Source: Psychrobacter sp. 72-O-c (GTDB lineage: Bacteria > Pseudomonadota > Gammaproteobacteria > Pseudomonadales > Moraxellaceae). Taken from it: a stretch of 64,000 nt of DNA. The translations under genes were made by a program, and so were the position numbers. Each line of letters begins with the position of its first letter. The stretch's first letter is position 1. A model generated the notes under the pieces. The model worked only from the letters and a program-made list of their open reading frames with translations, did no database searches and had not been told where the DNA came from. Positions 47,131 to 56,251 of this stretch are shown here, one piece after another. The DNA lies in contig NZ_CAJHBI010000005.1 of the NCBI RefSeq assembly GCF_904846605.1, positions 62,001 to 126,000 of the forward strand, given 5' to 3'.

Positions 47131-47772
47131 TTACATCAAATCAGGAAACAACGTGCGCAGTCCGCTGACGATAATCTCGATGGAAACTGCTGCCAGTAAC
47201 ATACCCATAATCCGGCTCATAATATTAAGCCCAGTATCACCCAATACCCGACTGATACGACCTGCCGCCATCAAGGCCAAATAACAAAAAATACTGATTA
47301 ATAAACCAGCGATAAGTACCGCTGATACTCGCAATATTCCTGATATCTGTGAGGAATAAATAATTACCGTCGATATACCACCTGGGCCAATCATCATTGG
47401 GATTGCAAGCGGAACCACTGCTGACGCCATAGTTGGCGGTGAATGTTGCACATGATCAACATCGAAGTTTTCTTGGTCAGGCTTGACGGGATTACCCTCG
47501 CCGTTCATCATGTTGAGAGAAATCAAAAACACCAGTATTCCGCCTGCCAATTGAAACGAACCGATAGAGATACCCAGTAGATTAAGTAGGGTCTCACCTG
47601 CTACGGTAAAAAAGCTGATAGTGATAAAAATGGTCAGACAGGCAATACGCGCAACTTTACGCCGATTATTCATCGAGTAGCCGCGGGTCAAATCCAAGAA
47701 TAGCGTTAGCGCGCTAAACGGATTGATCAGTACCATAAAGGCTAAGATAATTTTAATAATTTCAGTATTCAC
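47131..47772 (-). CDS. MarC family integral membrane protein
   Basis: About 214 aa from a GTG start at 47772, giving the family-type N-terminus NTEIIKIILAFMVLINPFSA. An upstream ATG at 47823 would add 17 polar residues unlike the family. About six membrane helices are seen, with FQLAGGILVFLISLNMMNGE and VPLAIPMMIGPGGISTVIIY, the usual MarC/YhgN blocks. The biochemical role of MarC proteins is not established; an amino-acid or metabolite export role has been proposed for relatives. It stands alone between two MITE-like repeats. Confidence 0.85.
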   Translation of the reverse strand: MNTEIIKIILAFMVLINPFSALTLFLDLTRGYSMNNRRKVARIACLTIFITISFFTVAGETLLNLLGISIGSFQLAGGILVFLISLNMMNGEGNPVKPDQENFDVDHVQHSPPTMASAVVPLAIPMMIGPGGISTVIIYSSQISGILRVSAVLIAGLLISIFCYLALMAAGRISRVLGDTGLNIMSRIMGMLLAAVSIEIIVSGLRTLFPDLM

Positions 47773-47937
47773 TGAACACTCACTTTTCCATCGGCAAAAG
47801 ATAAGGCCATCGTGCGAGTGCAACGATGACCCAGTAGGCGGTTAGCAGCGGCATTGTATCATAGGCAGATAACCCAGTTAAATCATTAACTTCAGATGAT
47901 TTCCCATTGCAACGAAATCAATAAAATCTTAACGTAA

Positions 47938-48085
47938 ATATAGTCAGTACCAAATAAAATGCATACACATATGATTTCGTATAGTGGGTAAAATTTTTCT
48001 GGCTTGCGGTGCAACTGCTTCATTTCAGAGGCTGCGAAAATTCATCCCAGTAGCACGGTATCGTTTTTAAATGAAATTAACTATA
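47938..48085. repeat. MITE-like repeat, copy D
   Basis: Starts TATAGTCAGTACCAAATAAA, contains TTTCGTATAGTGGGTAAAAT and CAGAGGCTGCGAAAATTCAT, and ends ATTAACTATA. It lies in the 392-bp gap between the MarC gene (start side) and the nadC stop. Confidence 0.8.
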
Positions 48086-48164
48086 TTGATTAAGCTATAA
48101 CTTAAAAACGATGATTAAATGACTATTAAACCGGCAAACAACAGTGCTTTTAAAGCTACTAAAG

Positions 48165-49025
48165 CTATGCACTAAAATCAAGGCCGATATCAAGCGCGGT
48201 TGTGCTATGAGTCAGATAACCCATGGCGATAAAATCAACGCCCGTTTTTGCCACAGCTTGCACTGTTCCAGGGGTAATACCGCCTGATGCTTCGGTTTTT
48301 GCTCGTCCTTGACACATAGCTACCGCCTGCTGCAAAATTTCGGGCGACATATTGTCCAATAAAACTAAGCTCACGCCCGCTTCTAATGCCAGCTCTAGTT
48401 GGGCCAAGTTATCAACTTCAACCTCAATCGGAATCAAATGCCCAGCAAAATCTTGTGCTTGTTGAATAGCAGTAGTAATGTCACCTGCTATCGCAATATG
48501 ATTGTCCTTGATTAAAATCGCATCATCCAATCCTAAACGATGATTGCGTCCACCACCGCAGCGTACGGCATACTTTTGCACAATTCGCAGTCCTGGGATA
48601 GTCTTCCGAGTACAAGTAATCTGCGCTGGATAATCTGCTACGCTATCGACAATCTGCCGGGTCGCCGTAGCGATACCGCTCAGATGAGTCATAAAATTCA
48701 GCGCAGTTCGTTCTGCTGTTAGTAGATGACGGGCATTACCGCGAACGGTAGCCAATACCGTATCAGCCGCAACCCTCTCACCATCGGCAACCTTTGCTAC
48801 AAACTCAATATGGGTATCAATTAGTGCAAAAGATAAGCGCGCCAAGTCCATACCGCAAATCACACCGGCTTGGCGAGCCTTAATCTGTAATTGCGCTTGC
48901 ATATCTGCCGGAATGGTCGCCTGCGAAGTCACATCACCGCGCCGGCCCAAATCTTCTGTCAATGCCGCCTCTACCAATGGCTTAAGTAACACTTCATCTA
49001 GCGCTGGCTCTGGTTTGGTTATCAT
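48165..49025 (-). CDS. nadC: Quinolinate phosphoribosyltransferase NadC
   Basis: A 286-aa protein, standard length. It shows the ERTALNFMTHLSGIATATRQ block, CTRKTIPGLRIVQKYAVRCG and GGRNHRLGLDDAILIKDNHI (substrate and PRPP binding), and SGGITPGTVQAVAKTGVDFI. It makes nicotinate mononucleotide from quinolinate in de novo NAD synthesis. AAGGGG six bases ahead supports the start. A near-palindrome shared with nadA lies 139 bp upstream, so both are probably controlled by the same regulator. Confidence 0.95.
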   Translation of the reverse strand: MITKPEPALDEVLLKPLVEAALTEDLGRRGDVTSQATIPADMQAQLQIKARQAGVICGMDLARLSFALIDTHIEFVAKVADGERVAADTVLATVRGNARHLLTAERTALNFMTHLSGIATATRQIVDSVADYPAQITCTRKTIPGLRIVQKYAVRCGGGRNHRLGLDDAILIKDNHIAIAGDITTAIQQAQDFAGHLIPIEVEVDNLAQLELALEAGVSLVLLDNMSPEILQQAVAMCQGRAKTEASGGITPGTVQAVAKTGVDFIAMGYLTHSTTALDIGLDFSA

Positions 49026-49163
49026 CTTTGCCCCTTATTTTGCTTTTTATTAATATCAATATAGTTAACCTAATTTAGAGACGGCACATTGCTACAAATG
49101 ATTCTCTTTTATTTTTAATCGACTATACCACTTATCAAAAATCACTTATCAAAATCTAACTAT

Positions 49164-49184
49164 TTAAGCTCAAAATGAGCATAA
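49164..49184. promoter_or_regulatory. Predicted NAD-regulator operator upstream of nadC
   Basis: TTAAGCTCA, AAA, TGAGCATAA: 9-bp arms with one mismatch. It is the same as the site upstream of nadA at 50975-50995 except for one base. It sits in the nadC upstream region. No clear -35/-10 could be fitted. Confidence 0.7.
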
Positions 49185-49284
49185 ATATAGCGTAAAGCGA
49201 ACGTACTCGCAAGATAAGACGGGGTTTTTATAATTAATACTACTTTCAAGAATTTAAGATAACAAGAAAGACAACTGCAAGCCC

Positions 49285-49432
49285 TATAGTCAGTATCAAA
49301 TAAAATGGATACATATATGATTTCGTATAACTGGTAAAAATTTTTCTAGCTTGCTGTGCGACTGCGTCACTCCAGAGGCTTCGAAAATTTCTTCCAGCCA
49401 TACTAATTCGTTTTAAAGTAGTTCAACTATAC
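49285..49432. repeat. MITE-like repeat, copy E
   Basis: A full-length copy: TATAGTCAGTATCAAATAAA at the left end, TTTCGTATAACTGGTAAAAA, CTAGCTTGCTGTGCGACTG, GGCTTCGAAAATTTCTTCC, and AGTAGTTCAACTATA at the right end. The two ends are imperfect inverted repeats. It lies between nadC's operator and the end of the regulator gene. Confidence 0.85.
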
Positions 49433-49519
49433 GATGACAAGCACTACATTATTAGACTTAGGGAGTCTGATAAAGTTAGCTTGTTTTTTGGGCTTACTTT
49501 TTAGGACTGCTATATAAAG

Positions 49520-50623
49520 CTATTTACGTTTGGGTAGTTTGCTATCCATCAATAAGCTTTGTAATTCAATATCATGACGGAAGCGGTATAGCTTCGCTGG
49601 GCGACCACGCTGGGCATTACTACTCTCTCCGGTCGACATGACTAAATCTTGCGAATCCAGTAGACGGCGAAAGTTTTGCTTGTGCAAACGCATCCCTGAT
49701 AAAGCTTCAATACTTTGTTGTAGCTGCGATAAGGTGAAGACATCAGGCATCAAGCCAAATATAAGCGGACGATACTCAATCTTTGCTCGTAGCCTTGAGA
49801 TGGCAGTGGCAATCACGCGGCGATGGTCGTAGTACATCGGCACGCCTATCATTTGTGACCAATCCGCCGGTAATTTATTAGGCTGATCATTGGATAAGTA
49901 AGTAGGCGGATAAGTGGGCGCTTCCGGAATCAGACCGGCTTCGTATAGCATCTCATAACGCAGCAACACATGTTCTGCAACCCATTCATATTCATAGTTA
50001 CTGCCTGCGGACTCACTACTTGCGTACTCGTTGCTGTCATATTCATGATTGTCGCTTAATTCGTAATGACCTTTTTTATCTTTATCTTTATCTACATCGT
50101 CTTGCAAAAACTCCGTACCCACTCCCCAACATAAGCGGATGCGCTGACGGCGACGATGCTGGGCAGTCTTATCAATAGCAGTATCTGCCCAAGTCAATAA
50201 TGCAGGCACAATGAAGCGCGTAATGATAGCAGGCGCGCCAGCCAAATGATTTTCCCATGGAAAATAATCATACCAATCGCGCCATAACGCTTGGCTTTGT
50301 AAATTGGCCGTTTGGGTCTCTTGTACTAAGCCCAAATAACTGACGTAGACCAGCGCATGGCCATCGATATTGCGGCGATTGGTATCGACAAAGGTATATA
50401 ACTGCTCTAAATAGCCCAGCGGCTGCTGCGTCTGCTCTTCAACCCACTGACGCACGCCCGCTTGTAATGAGCGATGTAAGGGCATTAAAGGGCCATTGGG
50501 TAGCAGCTTACCTTGGTCTACCGTTAGGACACGCGCTGTATGGTCAGTAATAGCGACAAGCACGGCGACCACTTCGGTGGTGCCATTACCCTGCTGGTGC
50601 GCATGCGAATAAGACAACGTCAT
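49520..50623 (-). CDS. Nudix-like, winged-helix transcriptional regulator of NAD synthesis (NrtR/NadQ type)
   Basis: A 367-aa protein. The N-terminal part (about 15-150) has Nudix-fold features (VVAVLVAITDHTARVLTVDQ, GVRQWVEEQTQQPLGYLEQL) but a degenerate Nudix box, as in ligand-sensing NrtR/NadQ repressors rather than hydrolases. The C-terminal part (about 280-360) is a winged helix: FTLSQLQQSIEALSGMRLHK, FRRLLDSQDLV and RGRPAKLYRF. An acidic, repetitive linker at about 185-215 is unusual. It lies between nadC and nadA-nadB, with matching palindromes upstream of both. Length and targets suit NadQ somewhat better than NrtR; both are possible. Confidence 0.75.
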   Translation of the reverse strand: MTLSYSHAHQQGNGTTEVVAVLVAITDHTARVLTVDQGKLLPNGPLMPLHRSLQAGVRQWVEEQTQQPLGYLEQLYTFVDTNRRNIDGHALVYVSYLGLVQETQTANLQSQALWRDWYDYFPWENHLAGAPAIITRFIVPALLTWADTAIDKTAQHRRRQRIRLCWGVGTEFLQDDVDKDKDKKGHYELSDNHEYDSNEYASSESAGSNYEYEWVAEHVLLRYEMLYEAGLIPEAPTYPPTYLSNDQPNKLPADWSQMIGVPMYYDHRRVIATAISRLRAKIEYRPLIFGLMPDVFTLSQLQQSIEALSGMRLHKQNFRRLLDSQDLVMSTGESSNAQRGRPAKLYRFRHDIELQSLLMDSKLPKRK

Positions 50624-50747
50624 AGTGTTTATTGATTACCCTTTATTTTTAATAGTGTAGTGATGCTTTAATAAAGCAAGATACTGATAGCAAAACTCAG
50701 TATAACGTGAATAGGGTCCTAAATTCTGTCTTATCATCGTAGACAGA

Positions 50748-50902
50748 TATAGTCAGTTCACAATAAAAGAGAGTCGTGTATAGCAACGTGCTACTGGTAT
50801 AAATTTTTCTGGCGTGCTGTTCGCAAGCGGGACAGAGGCTGCAAAAAATTCATTCCAGTAGCCCAGTAACATTGTATCGTTTTCAAATTGAATCGACTAT
50901 AT
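50748..50902. repeat. MITE-like repeat, copy F (second subfamily)
   Basis: Left end TATAGTCAGTTCACAATAAA, then AGAGAGTCGTGTATAGCAAC, the inner inverted repeat GCTACTGGTATAAATTTTT / AAAAATTCATTCCAGTAGC, and right end TTGAATCGACTATA. It is the longest copy and shows the fold-back structure best. It lies in the 469-bp divergent gap between the regulator gene and nadA. Confidence 0.85.
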
Positions 50903-50968
50903 CATTACCCTCCTAAATCTTTACCACACTAAATGATAGCTTTAAAAAGTAAATTCTACAAAAATAAC

Positions 50969-50996
50969 TTGCACTTATGCTCAAAATGAGCATAAT
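50969..50996 (+). promoter_or_regulatory. Candidate nadA promoter overlapped by the operator
   Basis: A TTGCAC (50969-50974) and a CATAAT (50991-50996, one mismatch to the -10 consensus) are spaced by 16 bp, and the palindrome fills the spacer. This is the arrangement expected for repression by steric block. The -35 match is weak. Confidence 0.45.
50975..50995. promoter_or_regulatory. Predicted NAD-regulator operator upstream of nadA
   Basis: TTATGCTCA, AAA, TGAGCATAA: a perfect palindrome with 9-bp arms. It is the same core as the nadC site. It lies in the divergent region between the regulator gene and nadA, so it could control nadA-nadB and the regulator itself. Confidence 0.75.
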
Positions 50997-51092
50997 TAGA
51001 ACATCGTAATTTAACCGCTAGGGTAATTTGCTTGGTTTTAATCATGTTTAGCCGTTTATTTATTATTGTTATCGCACCAGAGGCACGCACTT

Positions 51093-52232
51093 ATGAAAAC
51101 TTATCCTTATGACGCTCCCCTATTAAGTACTGATAACCGCAGTGCTATTAAGCTTAATATCGAATATGCCAAGGCCAAGATGCCAGCTGATTTGCCGCGC
51201 GCTGAGCGTTTGGTAGTTGAAGATAATATTAAGCAGCTGTTAAAAGACAATAATGCGGTATTGGTCGCGCACTATTATGTTGACCCTTTTATTCAAGATT
51301 TAGCATTGGCAACCGGTGGCTGTGTGGGTGACTCGTTAGAAATGGCTCGCTTTGGACAAGCTCATAGCGCCCAGACCTTAGTAGTCGCTGGGGTTCGCTT
51401 TATGGGTGAATCGGCTAAAATCTTGAGTATGGAAAAAACGGTCCTAATGCCAGATTTAGAAGCGGAATGTTCGCTTGACTTAGGCTGCCCTGCCGATGAA
51501 TTTTCGGCCTTTTGTGATGCCCATCCTGAACGCACCGTAGTGGTCTATGCCAATACTAGCGCAGCAGTTAAGGCGCGCGCTGATTGGGTGGTGACCTCAT
51601 CGGTGGGCATTGATATCATTCGTCATTTGCATGAGCAAGGTGAAGCGATTATTTGGGGTCCTGATAGACATCTGGGTAAGTATATTGCGCAGGAAACAGG
51701 CGCTGATATGCTGTTATGGCAAGGTTCTTGTATGGTGCATAATGAGTTTAAAGCGACTGAGCTTGAGCAGTTAAAAGCAGAACATCCAGCAGCAAAAGTG
51801 TTGGTACATCCTGAATCGCCTGATAGCGTCGTGCAATTGGCCGATGTGGTCGGCTCGACCAGTAAGCTGCTTAAATCAACCTATGAGATGGATGCTGATA
51901 CCTTTATTGTCGCCACTGACTTAGGTATCTTGCACGAAATGCAAAAGCGCTCACCGCATAAACGCTTCTTAGCGGCACCTACTGCGGGTGAAAGTGCCAG
52001 CTGTAAAAGCTGTGCTTTTTGTCCATGGATGGCAATGAATGGCTTACAAGGTATCGAGCAATGCTTAACCAATAATACGGGTGAAGTGAGCATGACGCCT
52101 GAGCTGGCAGCAGCAGCAAGAAAGCCACTACAGCGGATGCTTGATTTTGCTGCCGCAGAAAAACAACGTGTGACTGCAAGTGGCGATATGATCAAAGACC
52201 GTCCGCTGTTTGCTAATGTTGGGGCCGCTTGA
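51093..52232 (+). CDS. nadA: Quinolinate synthase NadA
   Basis: About 379 aa from ATG 51093, which has AGAGG eight bases ahead; a TTG at 51066 would add nine residues and has no better site. Family marks are [34 protein letters not shown], the cysteine-bearing [11 protein letters not shown] and [14 protein letters not shown], and [20 protein letters not shown]. NadA uses a [4Fe-4S] cluster to condense iminoaspartate with dihydroxyacetone phosphate into quinolinate. nadB begins one base after its stop, so the two are co-expressed. Confidence 0.95.
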   Translation: MKTYPYDAPLLSTDNRSAIKLNIEYAKAKMPADLPRAERLVVEDNIKQLLKDNNAVLVAHYYVDPFIQDLALATGGCVGDSLEMARFGQAHSAQTLVVAGVRFMGESAKILSMEKTVLMPDLEAECSLDLGCPADEFSAFCDAHPERTVVVYANTSAAVKARADWVVTSSVGIDIIRHLHEQGEAIIWGPDRHLGKYIAQETGADMLLWQGSCMVHNEFKATELEQLKAEHPAAKVLVHPESPDSVVQLADVVGSTSKLLKSTYEMDADTFIVATDLGILHEMQKRSPHKRFLAAPTAGESASCKSCAFCPWMAMNGLQGIEQCLTNNTGEVSMTPELAAAARKPLQRMLDFAAAEKQRVTASGDMIKDRPLFANVGAA

Positions 52233-52233
52233 T

Positions 52234-54291
52234 ATGAGCGCAATAGTAAGCACTGAGAGTAAAGGCGTTAACGAGACTGGTTTTGAAAAGCTTAACGTAA
52301 AAAAACCTAATGTTAATAAAACAATGACTACTGAACCTCAGTCTTCTATCAAAACAGATGTCCTTATCATCGGTGCCGGACTCGCAGGACTAAGTACAGC
52401 GCTGGCCTTGCCAAAGTCGCTAAGTGTTACTATTTTAAGTAAAGCAGCGCTAGAAGCATGCTCTAGTCATTATGCCCAAGGCGGTATCGCCGCAAGTTTA
52501 GATAAAGATGACTCCATTGCTGACCATGTGGCGGACACACTCATCGCTGGGGCAGGACTGTGTGCTACCGATAACACCACTACTATCCTGAGTGCGGGAC
52601 AACAGGCAGTGCAATGGCTATGTGCGCAAGGCGTGCCATTTACCCAAGTTTCTCATATTAACGATACTCAGCAAAATAACATTCAAAACAACGTTCAAAA
52701 CAATATTCTGAATGGAAAAGCAGTTAAGGCGACTACTGACGCTCTAGCTGAATTACAAACAGCCAATTTGCATTTGACCAAAGAAGGTGGCCATGGTTGC
52801 AGGCGAGTCGCTCACGCTGACGATGCCACCGGTCGACATATTATGCAGACGCTATCGGCACAAGCGCAAGCTGCTACTAACATCACTATTTTGCCTTATC
52901 ATGAAGCGCTAACGTTATTAACAGAAGCGTCAAATGAGTCATCAAACGGCACTAGTTTGACTATGCAAACAGTAGCCTCAAACCCACACCAACACTGCCA
53001 AGGTGCAACCGTCTTTGACCATAATACTCAGCGCCAATTGACTGTTTATAGTCGCGCGGTAGTGCTGGCAAGTGGCGGCTTAGGCCAACTGTTTCAACGT
53101 GCCACCGCTCCCAACGTCTGTGTGGGCGATGGGTTGATGATGGCATGGCAAGCGGGCTGTCGATTGGCAAATTTAGAGTTCATTCAGTTTCATCCGACGG
53201 GTTTGGCATTAGGGAACAGTAATTTTCTGGTTTCAGAAGCTTTGCGCGGTGAAGGTGGCCATTTATATTGTCCGCAAACAGGCAAACGCTTTATGTTGGA
53301 CCTTGATCCGCGCGCTGAGCTGGCACCACGAGATATAGTAGCCCGCGCAATTGCTGAGCAAATTAATAATAACGGCCTTGGGTTTGTCCATCTCGATGTC
53401 AGTCACTTGCCAGCGGACTTTTTGCAGCAGCATTTCCCACAGATTTATCAAACGTTATTAGATCTAGGCATCGATATCACTACCGACCCCATTCCGGTAG
53501 CCCCTACTGCCCATTATAGTTGTGGCGGTGTGGTCACTTGCGCCAATGGCTTGACCGACGTACAAGGGTTATATGCTGCTGGCGAAGTCGCTTATACTGG
53601 TTTGCATGGTGCTAACCGTTTGGCGAGTAACTCATTACTAGAATGTGTGGTGGTTGGACGCAATATTGCCGCTCATCTACCACGCTATCTAGAAACAGTG
53701 TCTGAGTTATCTAAAAAAACCAAAACCAGTACCAAGTCAGCATCTTCAACTTCTAATATTTGGACGCCACCAAAACTTTCAAACACTCAGTCTATCGCCC
53801 TGCCCTCATTTAGCTTGATATCTGAATATAAAGATGAGTTTGATATTAAAGGCAATGTGCGTGTTGATAAAAATGAAAACATTAACGACATTACCGCGAA
53901 GTTAAAATCCTTAATGAGCAGCCATATGGGTATCATGCGGAGCGCTGAACAATTAGAGCAAGCGCTGGGACAGATACAACAGTGGCAACATGAGTGTCAA
54001 GGTTTTAGCTTAGAGGGTTCTACTACATTCAAGAGCCTTTCCCATTTTCAGCTAACACGGCAATTACAACTAGCGACCCTTATTATCCAATCTGCTTATC
54101 AGCGCTGTGAAAGTCGTGGCGGGCATTCTAGAAAAGATTATCCGCTTTTAGCAAGCCAGCCTTTAATCAGTATTATTGAGCCTTTCTTAGCAAGCAAAAC
54201 AGATAGCATAGATAACGCAATGGATAGCTTTTATCAGCCTATAGTAAATAATATAAGTTCTGAGCCGTTACTGGCAGTTGCCGCTGTCTAA
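52234..54291 (+). CDS. nadB: L-aspartate oxidase NadB, enlarged
   Basis: 685 aa from ATG 52234 (MSAIVSTESKG), clearly longer than the usual roughly 530-540. The flavoprotein core is intact: DVLIIGAGLAGLSTALALP, SSHYAQGGIAASLDKDDS, GHGCRRVAHADDATGR, EFIQFHPTGLA, SEALRGEGGHL and GLHGANRLASNSLLECVVVG. Extra length comes from about 40 polar residues at the N-terminus, an Asn/Gln-rich insert (IQNNVQNNILNGK) and a Ser/Thr/Lys-rich linker before the C-terminal helical domain. It oxidises aspartate to iminoaspartate for NadA. Start at the later Met (52324) is possible but lacks a ribosome site. Confidence 0.93.
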   Translation: MSAIVSTESKGVNETGFEKLNVKKPNVNKTMTTEPQSSIKTDVLIIGAGLAGLSTALALPKSLSVTILSKAALEACSSHYAQGGIAASLDKDDSIADHVADTLIAGAGLCATDNTTTILSAGQQAVQWLCAQGVPFTQVSHINDTQQNNIQNNVQNNILNGKAVKATTDALAELQTANLHLTKEGGHGCRRVAHADDATGRHIMQTLSAQAQAATNITILPYHEALTLLTEASNESSNGTSLTMQTVASNPHQHCQGATVFDHNTQRQLTVYSRAVVLASGGLGQLFQRATAPNVCVGDGLMMAWQAGCRLANLEFIQFHPTGLALGNSNFLVSEALRGEGGHLYCPQTGKRFMLDLDPRAELAPRDIVARAIAEQINNNGLGFVHLDVSHLPADFLQQHFPQIYQTLLDLGIDITTDPIPVAPTAHYSCGGVVTCANGLTDVQGLYAAGEVAYTGLHGANRLASNSLLECVVVGRNIAAHLPRYLETVSELSKKTKTSTKSASSTSNIWTPPKLSNTQSIALPSFSLISEYKDEFDIKGNVRVDKNENINDITAKLKSLMSSHMGIMRSAEQLEQALGQIQQWQHECQGFSLEGSTTFKSLSHFQLTRQLQLATLIIQSAYQRCESRGGHSRKDYPLLASQPLISIIEPFLASKTDSIDNAMDSFYQPIVNNISSEPLLAVAAV

Positions 54292-54462
54292 TAATTTTTA
54301 AGCTAAATGTCATAGCGGTTACTATTCTTGCGTGCCATTTATTTTTGAAGGCCTAGTTTATAAAACCATACTTCAGTAATGAATTTTGCAGGCTCAAGTC
54401 AGCATCAATCGCCTAATATGCTACAATCACCGGTTTGTCAAAAATCTTACGAGCCTGCTGTC

Positions 54463-55374
54463 ATGGAAAGCCTAATTACCCTTGTTTTAGTCTTAATGCC
54501 CCTATTTATTGGCTTTGTTATTCCTACCAACCCGAAGTTGACGAGGTTTGCTGACAAGAGCTTATCTTATTTAGTATTTATTATCTTAACGCTTATCGGT
54601 ATTGAGCTGTCAAAAGTCGAAGAGCTGGGCAGCCAGTTGGGCGAAATTGCATTGTATGTAACCGTGCTATCGATACTCACCGTCGGCACCGGACTATTTG
54701 CGCTCATGTTGTTTGATCGAATGCGCCCATGGCATGCCAAAAAGCCAACCGCAAAAAGTCAGCAACATCGGGTCAGTATCCGTGGCAGCTTAGTACAGGT
54801 CATTTGCGTAGCGATTGGTTTTGTCATAGGTTACTTCTTGCCAGCTGGCTTTATGCCCCCTGAAAATTCTATGACAGTCATGCTCATGCTGCTGATATTG
54901 CTAGTTGGTATCGGTCTCAAAGGGTCAGGTATTACTTTAAAAGAGGTACTACTCAATAAACGCGGTGTTGAGATGAGTATCATCTTTACGCTTGCAGTAT
55001 TGGTTGGCGGTCTAGGTTTTGCGCTATTGTTTTCAGAGGTGTCTTGGACTAAAGGGCTGGCACTGGCGTCAGGGTTTGGCTGGTATTCACTGTCAGCAAT
55101 TGTGATGACTGATGCTTATGGAGCGATTTGGGGCAGTGTGGCATTATTTAATGACTTAATACGTGAGTTCTTTGCGCTGATATTTATACCGGTATTTATG
55201 CGCAAATATCCATCGGCATCGGTAGGACTTGGCGGAGCGACCAGCTTGGACTTTACCCTACCTATCATCCAGCAATCAGGTGGTTTAGAAGTCGTACCGC
55301 TGGCGATTAGCTTTGGTTTTATTATTAATATTGTCTCGCCAGTGTTGATGGTGGTTTTTTCGGCATGGGGATGA
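54463..55374 (+). CDS. lysO: Lysine exporter LysO (YbjE/DUF340 family)
   Basis: About 303 aa from ATG 54463 (MESLITLVLVLMPLFIGF); an earlier frame start at 54379 adds a polar stretch not seen in the family. Eight or so membrane helices are present, with the family blocks DKSLSYLVFIILTLIGIELS, GLALASGFGWYSLSAIVMTD and NDLIREFFALIFIPVFM. E. coli LysO exports lysine and thialysine. It is followed after 27 bp by the convergent OmpA-like gene. Confidence 0.88.
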   Translation: MESLITLVLVLMPLFIGFVIPTNPKLTRFADKSLSYLVFIILTLIGIELSKVEELGSQLGEIALYVTVLSILTVGTGLFALMLFDRMRPWHAKKPTAKSQQHRVSIRGSLVQVICVAIGFVIGYFLPAGFMPPENSMTVMLMLLILLVGIGLKGSGITLKEVLLNKRGVEMSIIFTLAVLVGGLGFALLFSEVSWTKGLALASGFGWYSLSAIVMTDAYGAIWGSVALFNDLIREFFALIFIPVFMRKYPSASVGLGGATSLDFTLPIIQQSGGLEVVPLAISFGFIINIVSPVLMVVFSAWG

Positions 55375-55401
55375 ATAAAAATTTTGATGGTATTTAAACC
55401 C

Positions 55402-56094
55402 CTATTCAAATATTTCGCAGCGCTTTGAGTATCTTTCGTAATTTTTTCGATCACTTGCGTATTCCAGATTTGCTAAATCATCTACTTGCGTACTTGCTTT
55501 AACAGATACCCTTCTGTCTCTAGACTCTATATTTTCAAAATCAATTTTCCTAAAGTCTGTATCTATAAACGGATATCTATCTGAGCAATCGTAAGTAGAG
55601 ATGCGATCAGAGGCAATGTAATGTTTTTCTACCAACCTGTTTTTAATAGTGAGCGCACGGCGGCGTGATAAGTTATCCTTATTTTTCAATAATTCAAGCT
55701 CATTCGATGACATATGCCCAAAGATAAAAACTTTAGCGTCTAAATGCTCGTTAAGATTTTCTTCAATTATTGCAAATTCTTTATCATATTTGTCAAATAG
55801 TTGACTGCTCATCGGTTCAAAAAATCCTCGCAATTCCATTTCTAACGATCCTGTATAAACCACTATTGGACAACCTGTATTATCTACTACAACGTTAGCT
55901 GGAGTTTGTGGGCATTCATCAATATCATCTAAGATGCCATCACCATCTGAATCAGGAATATCTGCTTGCATCGTCCTAATGTTTTCATATTGAGGGGCAT
56001 CTTTGGTCGGCGCAGTTGTAATAGTCTGGCAGCTTGCCAAACCAATAGATGCTGCTAACAAAACAGCACTGTTGAGTTTCAGGTTCGTAGTCAT
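55402..56094 (-). CDS. OmpA-like lipoprotein with a TSP3-type calcium repeat
   Basis: A 230-aa protein. The signal peptide ends in lipobox LASC (Cys22); a thrombospondin-3-type calcium motif DSDGDGILDDIDECPQTP is at about 48-65; the OmpA C-terminal domain has VFIFGHMSSNELELL and NLSRRRALTIKNRLVEKHYI. Such proteins tether the outer membrane to peptidoglycan. The peptidoglycan-contact segment is less conserved than in the neighbour (an unusual YDCSDRYPF region), so binding may be altered. It is a paralogue of the gene at 56252-56848. Confidence 0.85.
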   Translation of the reverse strand: MTTNLKLNSAVLLAASIGLASCQTITTAPTKDAPQYENIRTMQADIPDSDGDGILDDIDECPQTPANVVVDNTGCPIVVYTGSLEMELRGFFEPMSSQLFDKYDKEFAIIEENLNEHLDAKVFIFGHMSSNELELLKNKDNLSRRRALTIKNRLVEKHYIASDRISTYDCSDRYPFIDTDFRKIDFENIESRDRRVSVKASTQVDDLANLEYASDRKNYERYSKRCEIFE

Positions 56095-56251
56095 TATTTA
56101 TCTTACCTAACGTAGTGAAAAAGCCAATTATCATTGATAGTTAATGAAGAAGGAGAACTTACACCATTTGCATTTACTAATTTATGATTGCTGTATTTAA
56201 AACTCGATACACCTATCTAAGTTTGAGTGGCTTTAATAATAAAGTGATTTT

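Noticed and set aside
46908-50902. Cluster of repeats near the nad genes as a CRISPR array
   Set aside because: Copies are about 140-155 bp long, variable, in both orientations and spaced by whole genes; there are no regular short spacers or cas genes.
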